Assembly (NCBI GenBank): GCA_003550325.1
Contig: QKWP01000030.1
Coordinates: 621,243 to 685,242, forward strand
DNA: 64,000 bases
Source of the DNA: Gigaspora rosea
Taxonomy: Eukaryota; Glomeromycota; Glomeromycetes; Diversisporales; Gigasporaceae
Direction: 5' to 3'
The first letter of the stretch is position 1. The number at the start of each line of letters is the position of its first letter. This document shows, in pieces, positions 45,423-56,687 of the stretch. The notes under the pieces are model-generated. The model was not told the DNA's origin. It saw only the letters and a program-made list of their open reading frames with translations, and did not search any database. Position numbers and translations under genes: made by a program.

Positions 45423-46104
45423 TAGGCATCTCATCTCTCGCGGGATATATATAAATTATATATCTCCCACAACCAAATTCGTTAAGTTTATTTAAAGTTT
45501 GTGTTAAGGTTAAGGATTAATGGTATATATATTAAAATCGCTTAAGTGAAATTTTTTGTTAGGGCACGAAAACATATCCACCGATTTGGTTTGATCCAAA
45601 CATTAGCCAATCATGATCGAGAATTATTTGCTGTTAAAATTTATTACAATTACAACAACAGTTTTTTAAACTTACTTTTAATCCATAATTAAGTATATAG
45701 AATATTTTAATATCTAAATGTTTAATTATTAGCTGAAAGTAAGTTAAAAAGGTGGGTTTCCTGAAAATTGCTTCTGAATTCACCCTTACACATTATACAA
45801 CCAATCGTTCAATGACAAACCAATCCTTCACTACCAGAAAATACCAGAACGCTTTAACAACTAGTTATAGTGCTTCAACAAACGAACATTTAAATAAATA
45901 GGTTTTTGGCCTTTATATGAGATAAATAAGCAATAAATATTAAAAAAAAAACAGCTACGCCAAGCTGTAAAAGGGCTGCTAAGTCGGTTCAGCTGCGGCG
46001 GCTAAATCACTAATTAACTATTGGCTAATTTGATGTTGACATCACGTGGAATGATTTTTATTGGCCAATTTCGCGGGAGATATATCTACCGTGGGAGATG
46101 CCTA
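45423..46104. mobile_element. Non-autonomous element, TAGGCATCTC ends
   Basis: TAGGCATCTC at 45423 and GAGATGCCTA ending at 46104 are perfect inverted 10-mers. Both ends continue into GCGGGA-TATAT-type sequence. The 682-bp interior is non-coding, with an ACCAGAAAATACCAGAA repeat near 45830. No exact target duplication was seen. Confidence 0.6.
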
Positions 46105-46698
46105 ATAATTAATTTATTTTATTTATTTATTTATTTATTTTTATTCTTATTACACTATTGTTTATATTTGCATATACATTGTATATCATGATGCTTGTCT
46201 TCTAAACCTTTATTTTCACTCTTCGTTGGTGAAATACACTGGGTAAGGACAATTCGGTGCTAGTAACATTAACATTATTGACGAGAATGCCCTAAAAGTT
46301 GATATACAAAATTTAATGGAATATAATTATGACATTCTATTTTATCTCATAACACTTGTATTTCCGGTGTTTAATACTAAAAAAGCATGTTTTCACAAGT
46401 TTTTTATTGCTAAAAACGTTCAGGTCTTTCCAAACAGTGGAAGTCATGAAAAAAAGAAAAAGTTTTTGATACGAATTATTTAAGAGTATTTTAAATTTCC
46501 AAGTTACTCCGGGAAAGGTATTTTTCGCCATTGTGTATAATGGTAAGCTGTGAGCCATTTTTGTCAATTTCAGGAGATTGCCTGGCAATTATCTTTAAAG
46601 TTAACGAATATTTTTGACAATAATAATTCGATTTGAGAACATCAAGTGTTATGGAGTTGATTTTCCAAACCGAGGTTAATGTTTGTACTGTTTTCATT
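46105..46698. other. Spacer
   Basis: A (TTTA)n stretch at 46115-46145. Minus-strand frames of 83 and 68 codons at 46337-46697 overlap, have no recognisable similarity and are not called. Confidence 0.3.
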
Positions 46699-47175
46699 TA
46701 GAGTTCTGACCCGGGTCGAAAAATACCGACCCGGGCGGGTCAGGCATGGGCCCGGGTTATGACCCGGGTCAACGGGTAAACAGAAATTCATGAAGTTTTT
46801 AAAGTGAATCCTTAAAAGTTGATGTCACGACCCTTAATTAAAGCTAATTGAATATAGAGCAGCCTGTATTCTAAATATTTAAATGGAATTTTTCGAATTA
46901 TGTATTGAAAGATTTCTCGACCTTGCTTTCATTGTCTACAGAAATACTGAGTTACTGTATTTTAAAAGGCCAATTTTTGACCCATAACCCGTCATAAAGC
47001 TGACATACACAGATCAGACGACCCGGATAAGAGTTTATTTGGTGAATTTCGCATTTTAGTAGGCTTTGCCTGTTTTGAATTCTGACCCGTTTGACCCGGG
47101 TCAAAGCAATTTTCGACCCATGACCCGCCGGGTCGGGTGACCCCACGAGTCAGCCGACCCGGATAATAAACTCTA
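46699..47175. mobile_element. hAT-type MITE, exact 8-bp target duplication
   Basis: TTTTCATT flanks both ends exactly (46691-46698 and 47176-47183). Termini are TAGAGTT... and ...AACTCTA. Both subterminal regions are GC-rich and packed with GACCCGGGTC palindromes (left 46709-46775; right 47083-47162), contrasting with the AT-rich flanks. The length is 477 bp with no coding frame. The 8-bp duplication and TAGAG terminus fit the hAT superfamily. Confidence 0.9.
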
Positions 47176-47889
47176 TTTTCATTACGAAGTTTGTACGTAC
47201 GTACAGTACGTACAGGAATGTAAAAAATTGAACATTAAAATTTTTGATTAAAAACTACAGTATATATCAATAAACATCTTTTAAATGATAAATTATATGA
47301 TACCATTTTCGGCCAAACACCTGGATTCCAAATTTTAATAAGGGATGTATGATTATTGATATACAGTATCGTGATTTAAATCCTGTTGTGCAGTAATTAT
47401 TGCGAAGAACACTTGTAAATGTCATTTGCAAGTTTTTTATTTTTTTAAATTAATTCTTGTTTAATTCATTCACAAAACTTAGTTAAGATACTGCAGAACG
47501 ATAATATTTTAAAAGATAAGTAATTAATATCAACAAATATAACATTAAGTGCAAAAAAAAATTAACACTTGGCTAATAGACTATTTGTTTGCATTTAAAA
47601 TTACAATCATTTTAATAATTTTAACATCGATAAATTAAATTAAAACAAATATGTTTTTATAATTTTTTTTACATTTAAAAAAAAATTTGAGAATTATTAT
47701 CGATCAACATTAACTGAATTAACTGGGATTAAAATTAACCAATCAAAATGCAATATTTTGAGTTTCAGCAAATTTTATCATTAGACGCCGATGTTTTAAA
47801 GTTTTTTTAAAAATCAAAAACGTATAAAAACTGTTTAAACCGTTTTTTACCATCCTTACTCCTATTCGCATGTATGTAATAAAGTTATT
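47176..47889. other. AT-rich spacer
   Basis: ACGTACGTACAGTACGTACA near 47194 is a short simple repeat. Nothing else recognised. Confidence 0.35.
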
Positions 47890-47998
47890 GTAAAAGATCA
47901 TATACAAGACCCGGGTCTCTTACATTCTGCCAAAAAAATTAATTAGTAAAAATGAGGGTGGGTCTGATAGATGGGGGATCTTGTATATGATTTTTTAC
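47890..47998. mobile_element. 109-bp MITE (GTAAAAGATCATATACAAGA ends)
   Basis: GTAAAAGATCATATACAAGA and the complement of TCTTGTATATGATTTTTTAC pair at 47890 and 47998, with GACCCGGGTC and GATGGGGGATC just inside. Too short to code. Confidence 0.7.
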
Positions 47999-50635
47999 GG
48001 TAGTTTCTAAAAAATCTAGAGTTAATTAATAAAGATTCGGCTAAAAATACAAATTATCTTAAGGTTAAAAAAGTTTATTAAATAAATTATTTTTTTAATA
48101 CTGTACTAAAAAAGTTTATTAAATAAATTATTTTATAATTTAAAATAGTAAAGTTATTAAAATTCATTTAAAAATTACGAGAAACGACTACCGGTATTTT
48201 GTATAATTTAATAAAATAAATTAATATATAAAGTAATTTTTTTTTAATAATGTGTTTGTTTAATTGGAATTTATAATAATATATTCTTGTAAAAAAAACC
48301 AGTATGATACAAAAAATTAAAACGGAGTAAGTTAGAACTAGCATATTTTTATACTAAAAATTTGCAAGAAATCTAAATGACTTTTAATGCACACGTACGT
48401 ACGTACGTACTATCAATAGAACTACTCCAGTATCGTCATCAAAAATTCACCCCACGTGATTATTAACCAATAAAAGATCATAATTTGATGTAACGTAATA
48501 CGATCAGGAAAATTCGTCTCTTTTTGTCAAAAAAAAAGCCTATTTCTCAAAAGTTTGCATAAGAACTACTTTTTGAACTAACAAAAAGTTTTCCTTGAGC
48601 GATTTTACTATATAATAATCTAAACCTAAACCCTAACTGGGCACTCACCATAACCCTAACCTAACATAAACGAATCTGAGAGAATTTTGGTGCTGATGAG
48701 TTTTTGATGGCGATTAGAGATGGCAATGCATGCATGGTATGCAAAACATGCAATTAATTCTGGCCAGCATTAAGAAATTAAATCATAATTTTGGCCAAAA
48801 CATGAATTCATGCATGCATGCAAAAAATGTGCATGCTAATCACATGGCACAAAGTTTTAACTAACCTCAATATGTAAAAGAAAAAGATCTACGTTTTCCT
48901 TGTTAATTCGCGTGGCATGTTTTTTATTATAGCACAACCCATAACAAAGAATTTGTAAACAATGCTAAAAAAGTTAGATCTTCAGGGTTAGAAACTGTAA
49001 CACAAAAAATACGTAAATATAGATCATCTATGAAAAAAAAAGTTCCTAAAATTCTAAGAATATGCCCAGATGGCTATTTTATAATAAAGTTTAGAGTTTA
49101 GAGTTTAATGAAGTTCAATTTCAAGCAATATTGATAATAATTGTATAAAGTTGGCTAATGTTGGAATTAAATCTATTTTTATATGAAAGATTTTCAGAAT
49201 GAATTTAATAGTTAATTAGTTTAATATATAGATTAAATAGAAGCTAAAATCTCAGTATTGACGGCTATAACGACATTCCTTTATTTAGTTATTAAATTTA
49301 AGACATACTGTAAATCAATTAGTGATACATAATTAAAACTGAGTGACAATGTTTCAAACATAATGTATGTATGTATGCAATTACCCATGTATATTAACGG
49401 TAATAATAATAACCAATTAATGTTAATAAGTAATTAAGTTTAAAAATTATTAAAAGTTGATTTTCTTAAGGGCATCAATAAACAAATGCCCATTGTTTTA
49501 TAACAAATCCGAATTCATCGTAGCCTTTTTAGTTAGCGATTAATAAAAAAATAGAACAAAGTTATTGTTGATATTTTATTCTCAAACATTTTTCTTGTTA
49601 TACCCTTTTTTTTTTTTTATAAACAATCTCGACCAAAATATTACACTTACATTTCATAATCCTTGCAATGGATATTATTTAATTTTCGATTTTGAATGTA
49701 ATGATGAATTTATAAAGTACGTAAACGAAAGCACAAGTATGCTAGATATCTTTTTTAAATCTATAATATATATATATATACAGTATATATTATTTGGAAT
49801 TACTGTAATGTTCCAAATGAAAATTAGGCAATTGGCAAATATAACTTATGTGTATCAGGAATGTGCTTACCAATTACGAACTCAAATGAACTCAAAAAGG
49901 GGGTGTTGTTAAATGTGTTTAACAAATTTCCTTATTCCCTACGGCTTATTTAGTTGTGCAAATCTTGTGTACTACGATTCGAAAAATCATACAAAATCGA
50001 GGAATCATAATGAATCTTTATCTTCGTTCTCTTTTTTTTTTTCCGGTTTTTTATTTTATTGCACAAAAGCAAGAAACGTTTACTTATCATAAGTAAACTT
50101 GTCCATCCATTCTTTATATTATACTTGCTGTCCAAATTTCAAACTATATATATTATATAGGTTTGAATTTGTAAAATTATTCATCATTCATATTCTTTGT
50201 CGCCAAAATTTCAAACTATATATCAGAGTTTGGATTTGCCACACATCCATATCCCAAATTATCGCCAAATTATTATCTTAAAAAACTTTATTAATAATCT
50301 TTATTTAAACAAATAAATATAAATTTTTTTTAGTTATATATAATGTATTTGCAAAATATCAAGATTGTTGTTTTTTGATTTAATTTTTTAGCGATAGAAT
50401 TTTATTTTTTTTTTTTTAGATTGGGATTTATCCGAGTTTTACCAGCAAGTATTAGACCATTCTTTTATTTTTTACAATGTTTTTCCATAATAAAGTTATC
50501 AAAATTTTTAAGCAAAAGTATAAATTGATGTAAGTAACAATTGATATTTCATAATACATTAAAATAATTAAAAAAAAATTTACAATAATAAATAATTTGA
50601 TAAATTATAATAATATATTTTTTTTTCAATTATAG
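47999..50635. other. Mostly non-coding stretch before the second Sel1 gene
   Basis: Seen here: a 38-bp tandem duplication of AAAAAAGTTTATTAAATAAA at about 48067-48131; (ACGT)n at 48391-48410; CCCTAA-like words at 48612-48665; a TAGAGATGGCAATGCATGCA end at 48715 followed by a GCATGC cluster to 48850, possibly one end of a hAT-like element whose partner was not found. Also an unsupported 115-codon frame at 49565-49912, and a possible small exon at 50420-50450 (WDLSEFYQQ after a long T-run and AG) that might belong to the Sel1 gene. Confidence 0.3.
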
Positions 50636-51398
50636 TTGCAGGTCAAGGTCAACTTCAAATAAAAATAATGATAGCATTGAAATTACTATGGAAAAATTAT
50701 GTAAATTTTATAATCAAGAAAGGTTAAAAGGAACGAGTGATATTAAAATTCTTGAACAAATTGAAAAGTTTGTTGCTACCGAGCAGAAAAAACCGGAGGA
50801 TATTATTAATTGGTGTTTGGATAATCAAAATTATAATAATACAATTCAACATAAACCTATAATTCAATGTATACTTTCGGACTGTTATTTTAATGGGAAA
50901 TGGGTTTTAGAAGATAAAAAGAAAGCTTTTGAACTTAATAGAAAGTCCGCAGAAAATGGTTATGTTGTAGCATATTGTTGCCTTGGCTATTGTTATTTAA
51001 AGGGTATAGGAACTGAAATTAATTATAAAAAGTCTTTCAAATATTACCGTAAAGCGGCTAAAGAAGGATGCAATATTGCTTATAATGGTTTGGGTGTTTG
51101 CTATAGTGATGGTATAGGAACTCGAATTAACGAAAAAAAAGCATTTAAATATTTTGAAAAAGCTGCTAGTGAAGGGTTTCCTTTAGGACAATATAATCTT
51201 GCTTCTTGCTATCAACATGGTGAAGGTACCACGATAAATAGTAAAAAAGCTTTTGAATTATATCAAAAATCCGTCTCTGGTGGTTATGCCCCTGCATATA
51301 AAAAACTTGGTGATTGTTATAATAGAGGATTAGGAACAGAAATCGATGAAGAAAAGGCATTTGAATGCTATAAAAAAGCCGTCATCAAAAAGCTATGA
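50636..51398 (+). CDS. Sel1-repeat protein
   Basis: From the ATG at 50688 the frame encodes 236 residues. An N-terminal helical segment (MEKLCKFYNQERLKGTSDIK, to about residue 56) is followed by five Sel1-type repeats of 36 residues at about 57-92, 93-128, 129-164, 165-200 and 201-233, each with a GxGTxINxKKAFxxYxKAA core. The frame is also open upstream to a T-rich acceptor TTATAG (50630-50635), reading RSRSTSNKNNDSIEIT, so there is probably at least one 5' exon; I extend the feature to that acceptor. In related fungi this N-terminal segment follows a kinase domain, but none is found upstream here. Sel1 repeats are adaptor scaffolds; the partner is unknown. No internal stop, and the C-terminus (KAVIKKL) is short but plausible. 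Confidence 0.85.
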
Positions 51399-51758
51399 AC
51401 TTTTTTAACATTAGCCAATTATTATAAATACATATATCTATATGATCTATGTAGTCAAAAATACTTTTTACCTCATTATTATCAACTTTTATCGATACTC
51501 CATTGTTAACAATGTTAATCTTAAAATTCCCATATACAAGTTTCGAACTTAAATAATGTATTTTATTTACTTAGATTTGTATAAAATACGTAGACAATCC
51601 TTGAAAATTTTCTTCATTTGACTAGTTTATCCAAGCACTAATTATTTTGTCGTAGAATTTTTGTTTTCTGTGAGATATTATATTGGTAATTTGTTACTTT
51701 CTTTTGTACAATAAAAATAATAAATATTAAAATTTTTTTTAGTTATACTTATTTTCTA
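51399..51758. other. 3' flank of the Sel1 gene
   Basis: AT-rich, no gene recognised. Confidence 0.35.
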
Positions 51759-52175
51759 ATTTTCATAGAAATTTTACTTATTATATATGTTATTTGTCGT
51801 ATATCGATCCCTGTCAATTCTGAATCGATTGTGAATCAATGAATAACGTATTTCATTTTGGAATCGGTATAAGTTATACTGATTAATTAAAAAATTATTC
51901 GCTTTTATATGAATAACATTTACCGTAAAGTCCCGAATATAAGCAACCCCGAAATAAGCAATACCCCCACATTTAGAAATCAACATACTACTGTAGGAAA
52001 ATAAAATTAATTTTCATAGAAATTTTAATGATTATATATGTTATTTGTTGTATATCGATTCCTGTCAATTCTAAATCGATTGTAAATCAATGAATAACGT
52101 ATTCATTTTGGAATCGGTATAAGTTATACTGATTAATTAAAAAATTATTCGTTTTTATATGAATAACATTTACCG
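51759..52175. repeat. 167-bp direct duplication around a pogo-like terminus
   Basis: 51759-51925 and 52009-52175 are the same 167-bp sequence with about 95% identity by eye. The 83-bp spacer starts with TAAAGTCCCGAATATAAGCA and contains CCCCGAAATAAGCAATACCC, resembling the terminal sequence of pogo/Tigger-like elements. No second terminus is present. Confidence 0.8.
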
Positions 52176-53310
52176 GTATTAGAATCTTTATTTTTTAAAA
52201 AAAATTCTTTATATGAAATGAAGGCTAAACATATATGTTTGGTTAGTATAAAATTGTTATTTCATAATCGGAAACAACCACATCATCGTTGAGCAGTTTT
52301 TTCTAAATGTGTATTATCTAATGCTGCAATTAATCTTTTTTTGCAATGGCAACAATTCGATTTTTTAAGATTATCAGATACAGTATATTAATAAAACTTC
52401 ATTTAGTAATATTTGCTTCAAAGATTGGATTTGAATATACGGTTTTTTCAATACACATCTGTTTAACTAAAGTGAATAATTTTAATAATTCGCAAAGTTC
52501 GAATGTACATTTCTTTTTAGTCATGGTTTATTTCTATAATTTTATTGAATAATTTCTTATTTGGATTTTAAAACAATACCTTGTCGAATATCTCAATTAA
52601 TATATGTTTGAAATATTCAATGGATGACGAACGACACTTGTTGACGCCATAAATTATATCAATGTGTATAAGCAAAAAAAAAAAAGTTTACTTCTTAAGT
52701 ATCTTTAGAACTTTTTTTCTTATTTGATAATCGTAGTAATAAAAATATCTTCAGCCTGTGGATCTCTTGAATAATCCAAAAACGACACATTCGATTTCGA
52801 ATTGATGGGGATCAATAGACGACACTTAACATTGGGGTGTGCGGCGCACTATGTAAATCAAAATTATATGTGGTGTCATAGAAAAGTCTATTATGACAGA
52901 TTTTTAGGTGATTGTCGATTGATAAATTAACATATGTATTTTTATATAAAAGCTTATATATAAAGCTTATATATAAAGCTTGGTCACACTTTTTTAGATG
53001 CACCGGCTGCAATTTTTTTTTTCTACCGGAAATTTCAATATAAATCGATTCTTTCTTATTACGACTATAAAGTTATAGAATCTTTTTTTTTTAAGTACTT
53101 ACGGAATATTTTTTTTTTCCTCAAGCTAATTTTAATCGTATGTTTTACTTGGTTTGCTGAGCGAATTTTTGAATGAATTGGTAACTTTTATTTTGTTAAA
53201 ATGAAATTTTGTTCTATAGTTTAGTTCTTTGAAACTTCCTATTAATCTTCTCAAAATTTCACTTTGGAATTATGTGCCGTTAATGCTGTGCATCTAATTA
53301 AATCCAAGAA
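52176..53310. other. Spacer with small repeats
   Basis: No gene supported. 52951-52982 holds three copies of a 13-bp unit (AAAGCTTATATAT). A GC-richer word GGGGTGTGCGGCGCACTATG lies at 52835-52854. Confidence 0.3.
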
Positions 53311-53364
53311 ACCTGGGTATATATAAGTCAAATAAACAGCGATTTCATTTAAAAAACGTCAAAA
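53311..53364 (+). promoter_or_regulatory. Probable core promoter
   Basis: GTATATATAAGTCAAATAAA (TATA at about 53318) lies about 45 bp before the ATG of the small repetitive ORF. Confidence 0.4.
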
Positions 53365-53583
53365 ATGGCTCGAAAAAAAAAGGCAATTGAAAGGACATTT
53401 GCATCAATCGAAGGGGTATTGGAATAAATTGAAGGGGTATTGGCATCAATCGAAGAGACATCTGCATCAATTGAAGAAGCATTGGTATCGATTAAAGAGT
53501 CATCTAAAGGCCCACTTCAACTAAATTTGCAACAATTTGGGCCTGATATTGCTTCAAATATTTTCAATAATTTATTAAATTAA
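53365..53583 (+). pseudogene. Small repetitive (SIE-repeat) gene with an in-frame stop
   Basis: From the ATG, 73 codons stay in frame to the TAA at 53581. They read MARKKKAIERTFASIEGVLE, a stop at 53425-53427, then IEGVLASIEETSASIEEALV and a tail LQLNLQQFGPDIASNIFNNL. The unit (GCATCAATYGAAGRRRYATT, 24 bp) is repeated, giving an octad-like A-S-I-E pattern likely to form a helix. The stop lies in one repeat where GCATCAATT became GAATAAATT. A TATA-like promoter precedes it. It is either a recent pseudogene or, if the stop is a sequence error, a 72-residue protein. Family unknown. Confidence 0.5.
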
Positions 53584-53770
53584 ATGTTATTTACATCAAT
53601 ATTTAATTATTTTTAACTGTATTAGCGTTAGTTGTGGCGGTAAATTTTATGTATGCAATAAATAAATTAATCGGTGATCAACATAGTTACACAAAAACTT
53701 TGAAAAATCTTCGATAATGTAATAGATTTTTATATGTACAACCTATACCTAAGTCAGAAGTTTATATATG

Positions 53771-54641
53771 CAGCCAACCCTCTCAAAATCTGGTATGCAT
53801 GGTGGACAATTTTTATCAGCTTTGAGAGTTTATCGGATTTGATACAGTGGCGGCCATATGTTTTGCATCGCATAATCCATTAACTTTAAAATTTTATATG
53901 ATAGAACAATGATTTTATATTCTTTTAATCCCCAGAGCCCAGAGAATTTTTTATAAAAATTTGATGTCCGATTGATAATTCCAATTTTCTGTAAATTACT
54001 AATTTATGTTTAACTTTAACTTACTGATAAGACATTATCTCTTTATTCAAAGCAGTTGCAGTAAAACTGATGTCAGATTTCGATTCTTCTCTTTGAGACG
54101 AATCCAACAAGCCCAAAATCGTCAAGTTCGGGCTGGTGGTTGCGGAGAAATCGATTGCCGAAAGTCAATGTTACACATATCTGATATGTAAATTAATTAA
54201 ACCGTAATTATACATAAGCTTATGTGTAACAAGACTTTCGGCAATCGATTTCTCCGCAACCACCAGCACGATTTTCAAAGAGAAGAATCGAAATCTGACA
54301 TCAGTTTTACTGCAACTGCTTTGGATAAAGAGTCAATGTCTTATCAGTAAGGTAAAGTTAAACATAAATTAGTAATTTACAAAAATTGGAATTATCAATC
54401 GAACATCAAATTTTTTTAAAAAATTCTCTGGGTTTTGGGGATTAAAAGGAATATAAAATCATTGTTCTATCATTTGTAATTGCTGAGATATAAATTTTTA
54501 AAGTTAATGAATTATACGATGCAAAACATATGGCCGCCAGGTAGGTCAAATAGCTTTATTAAAAACAGACTTGGTGGATCAATTTTTGACCGATTATACA
54601 GGTTACCGGTTCGACAGGATCGGTATTGAGAGAGTCAACTG
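53771..54641. mobile_element. Pogo-like element with CAG(C/T)(C/T)(A/G)AC(C/T)CTCTCAA ends
   Basis: The left end CAGCCAACCCTCTCAAAATC and the complement of the right end, CAGTTGACTCTCTCAATACC, match at 16 of 20 positions and resemble pogo/Tigger termini; TA follows the right end. Most of the interior is a second, larger inverted repeat (53848-54539). Confidence 0.6.
53848..54539. mobile_element. Foldback (692 bp), TGGCGGCCATATGTTTTGCA ends
   Basis: TGGCGGCCATATGTTTTGCA at the left and its complement ending at 54539 bound two arms of about 330 bp that pair nearly perfectly (shared TCTTCTCTTTGAGACGAATC-type and AGCAGTTGCAGTAAAACTGA words). The centre is near 54195. One arm carries about 30 extra bases. 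A 61-codon frame here is incidental. Confidence 0.85.
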
Positions 54642-56216
54642 TATTTTTGTGATTTGGTATTGTTACAACTGGTCAGGGGAATGATAAATAATGGTCGCCT
54701 TAATACCATAAGATTTTTGGTCTATTAGTTTATGCAATTATCAATGACTGGAATTTAATAACGAAGGTGCGTAAAAACAATTACAGCTTATACCGTAACC
54801 AGTTAAACCATAAACTTTAGCTCCTTACGGCTTAAGCTGTAACAGTTTCTACCGCATCTCAACTTAAAATCTATTTTGTGGCTGCTTCGATAATCAGATT
54901 TTAAATTTACCTTTTCCTTTGCAGCTTTTAAGAACATCGATACAAGGAATTATCCGATAGCTTGTTATGCGCAAGCCAAATAATTCGGAAGGTTTTCTTT
55001 TTGGTATTAATTACGTTATCATCAAGCAAAGAAGTTTTTTAATGATAGCTATAAAGTAATTACAACAAAAAAAAATTCGAGTCATTCTGATAATCAATCG
55101 TTGTAAATTTTCGGATAATTACTGTTTTAAATTTAGTAAACCATTTCTGTAATACGCGTGGGCTCAAAGCTGGCGCATTAAATTTTAAACCAGATAATGG
55201 TTTGTATTTTTACATTTTTTAGGTATCATCAATTTTTTATGTGTGAGTATCAGGAAACCCTAGGATTAATACCAAAATTTTTTATCTGCATTCGTAAAAT
55301 ATTATGTTATCCGAATATCTGATACGTATGTACATACGTATTTGATTTTCTTCTTTTTTTTCACGTGTTGCTTTTTCTCATGTCGTAACAGCTTTAATAC
55401 TTTATACAGTATCGGGAAATTTTTCTTAGTGCAGTTCTATGCAAATTTGCAAAAAAACTAAATAATAAATCAAATGAAATCTTCAAAATAATAGCTACAA
55501 ATGTAGAAATTAATACAATTCTGTAAAAAAGTTTTCAGACTTGCACTATTTAATTTTCCCGATGTACAGGTTGTTTTTTTTTTCAAACCGCGTATAAACG
55601 CTCAGCAATTATCCATATACACAACTTTTCAATATCTTGTTTGTCCGGAAAATGTTATGAATGCAATTCCTTTAGAGATTATGAGTATGTACGTTAATTT
55701 CGATGCAGTGAATAATTCTGAAAGTTAACACTTCAAAAACAATATATAAAGTGGTTCTCAAGCACCTCCTCTGTGATTTATAGGGTGATTTAATTGACTA
55801 AAATAAATAAATAAATAAACAAGTCGACTATTTTTTTTTTCATAGAGTTATTCTGATTGACAAAAATTTTATTTCGGACAATGAATTTTCCGTTAAGATA
55901 AATATAAGGGCCACTTCAATTATTTTCAAAGCATCTATATTGATACAGTAGCCAATCACATTGAGAAAAGTAAAAAATCAATAACTCAGTTCTGAAAAAA
56001 TTCAAATACATTTTAAAACAGAATAATTACTAAGTTAAATCAGTAAATTTTATTTATTCCACTTTTAAGCATTAAATAAATGATAAATTTACAAAAAGAA
56101 AAAGAAACCCAAAAAAAAAAAAATCAAGATAATGTACTAAACGATAAATACAAAAATATACAAAGGAATATAAAAAAACAATAAAGAGCGATAACCCATA
56201 ATTGATATATGGCTGA
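54642..56216. other. 1.6-kb stretch without genes
   Basis: No frame over 60 codons. Nothing recognised apart from A-runs. Confidence 0.4.
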
Positions 56217-56313
56217 TTATATGAAGTAGTAAATAAATGTATTATCTATACAACAGCTACAATGTATAAATAAATCTACCGAAATATCTTCATTAAGATG
56301 CGGATAATGTAGA

Positions 56314-56508
56314 TTAAGATGGATTTTGTCCTCCAGGTCCTCCAGCTCCAGCGCCCGGGCCTTGAGCTGGTTGAGCTGCATTTCCGGTAGGTCCAGAAGT
56401 CGCAGCAGGTCTGGTCCTAGTGCGTCTTGTAGTAGTAGACGATTGTCCAAGAATGAGACTTGAGATAAGTAATAAGAAAAATAAAATAGTCAAAATTTTT
56501 GATGTCAT
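56314..56508 (-). CDS. Small secreted Pro/Gly/Ala-rich protein
   Basis: An intact 64-residue frame on the minus strand. Residues 1-22 are a textbook signal peptide (MTSKILTILFFLLLISSLIL, then GQ|SS as the likely cleavage site). The mature part of about 42 residues is STTTRRTRTRP followed by AATSGPTGNAAQPAQGPG and a Gly/Ala-rich tail ending QNPS. It has no cysteines and is intrinsically disordered by composition. A TATA-like (TA)n lies about 25-40 bp upstream of the ATG. Its codons are much richer in G/C than the surroundings, as forced by Pro/Gly/Ala. It is probably exported to the wall or host interface; an effector-like role is only a guess. An LTR fossil in the same orientation ends about 180 bp upstream. 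Confidence 0.7.
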   Translation of the reverse strand: MTSKILTILFFLLLISSLILGQSSTTTRRTRTRPAATSGPTGNAAQPAQGPGAGAGGPGGQNPS

Positions 56509-56687
56509 CGTTATAGTTCTTAAGAGATTGTTATATATATATATATGGATAATGAAAAGGTTTATTATCCGAGTTAAAATGAGTAAGAGAAAATTTAAAG
56601 GATCTTTTATTTATTAAAAATAGATATGATGCATAGAAACTTCGATAAGTGATGAGGCTGAGAAATCCGTGAGACTTAGCGATGCGG

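Noticed and set aside
49565-49912. 115-codon frame
   Set aside because: No recognisable domain, low-complexity start, overlaps homopolymers; too weak to call a gene.
51166-51360. Minus frame opposite the second Sel1 gene
   Set aside because: Antisense shadow of a five-repeat Sel1 protein.
51759-52175. Pair of 167-bp direct repeats as LTRs
   Set aside because: Spacer is only 83 bp, no TG...CA ends, primer site or coding region.
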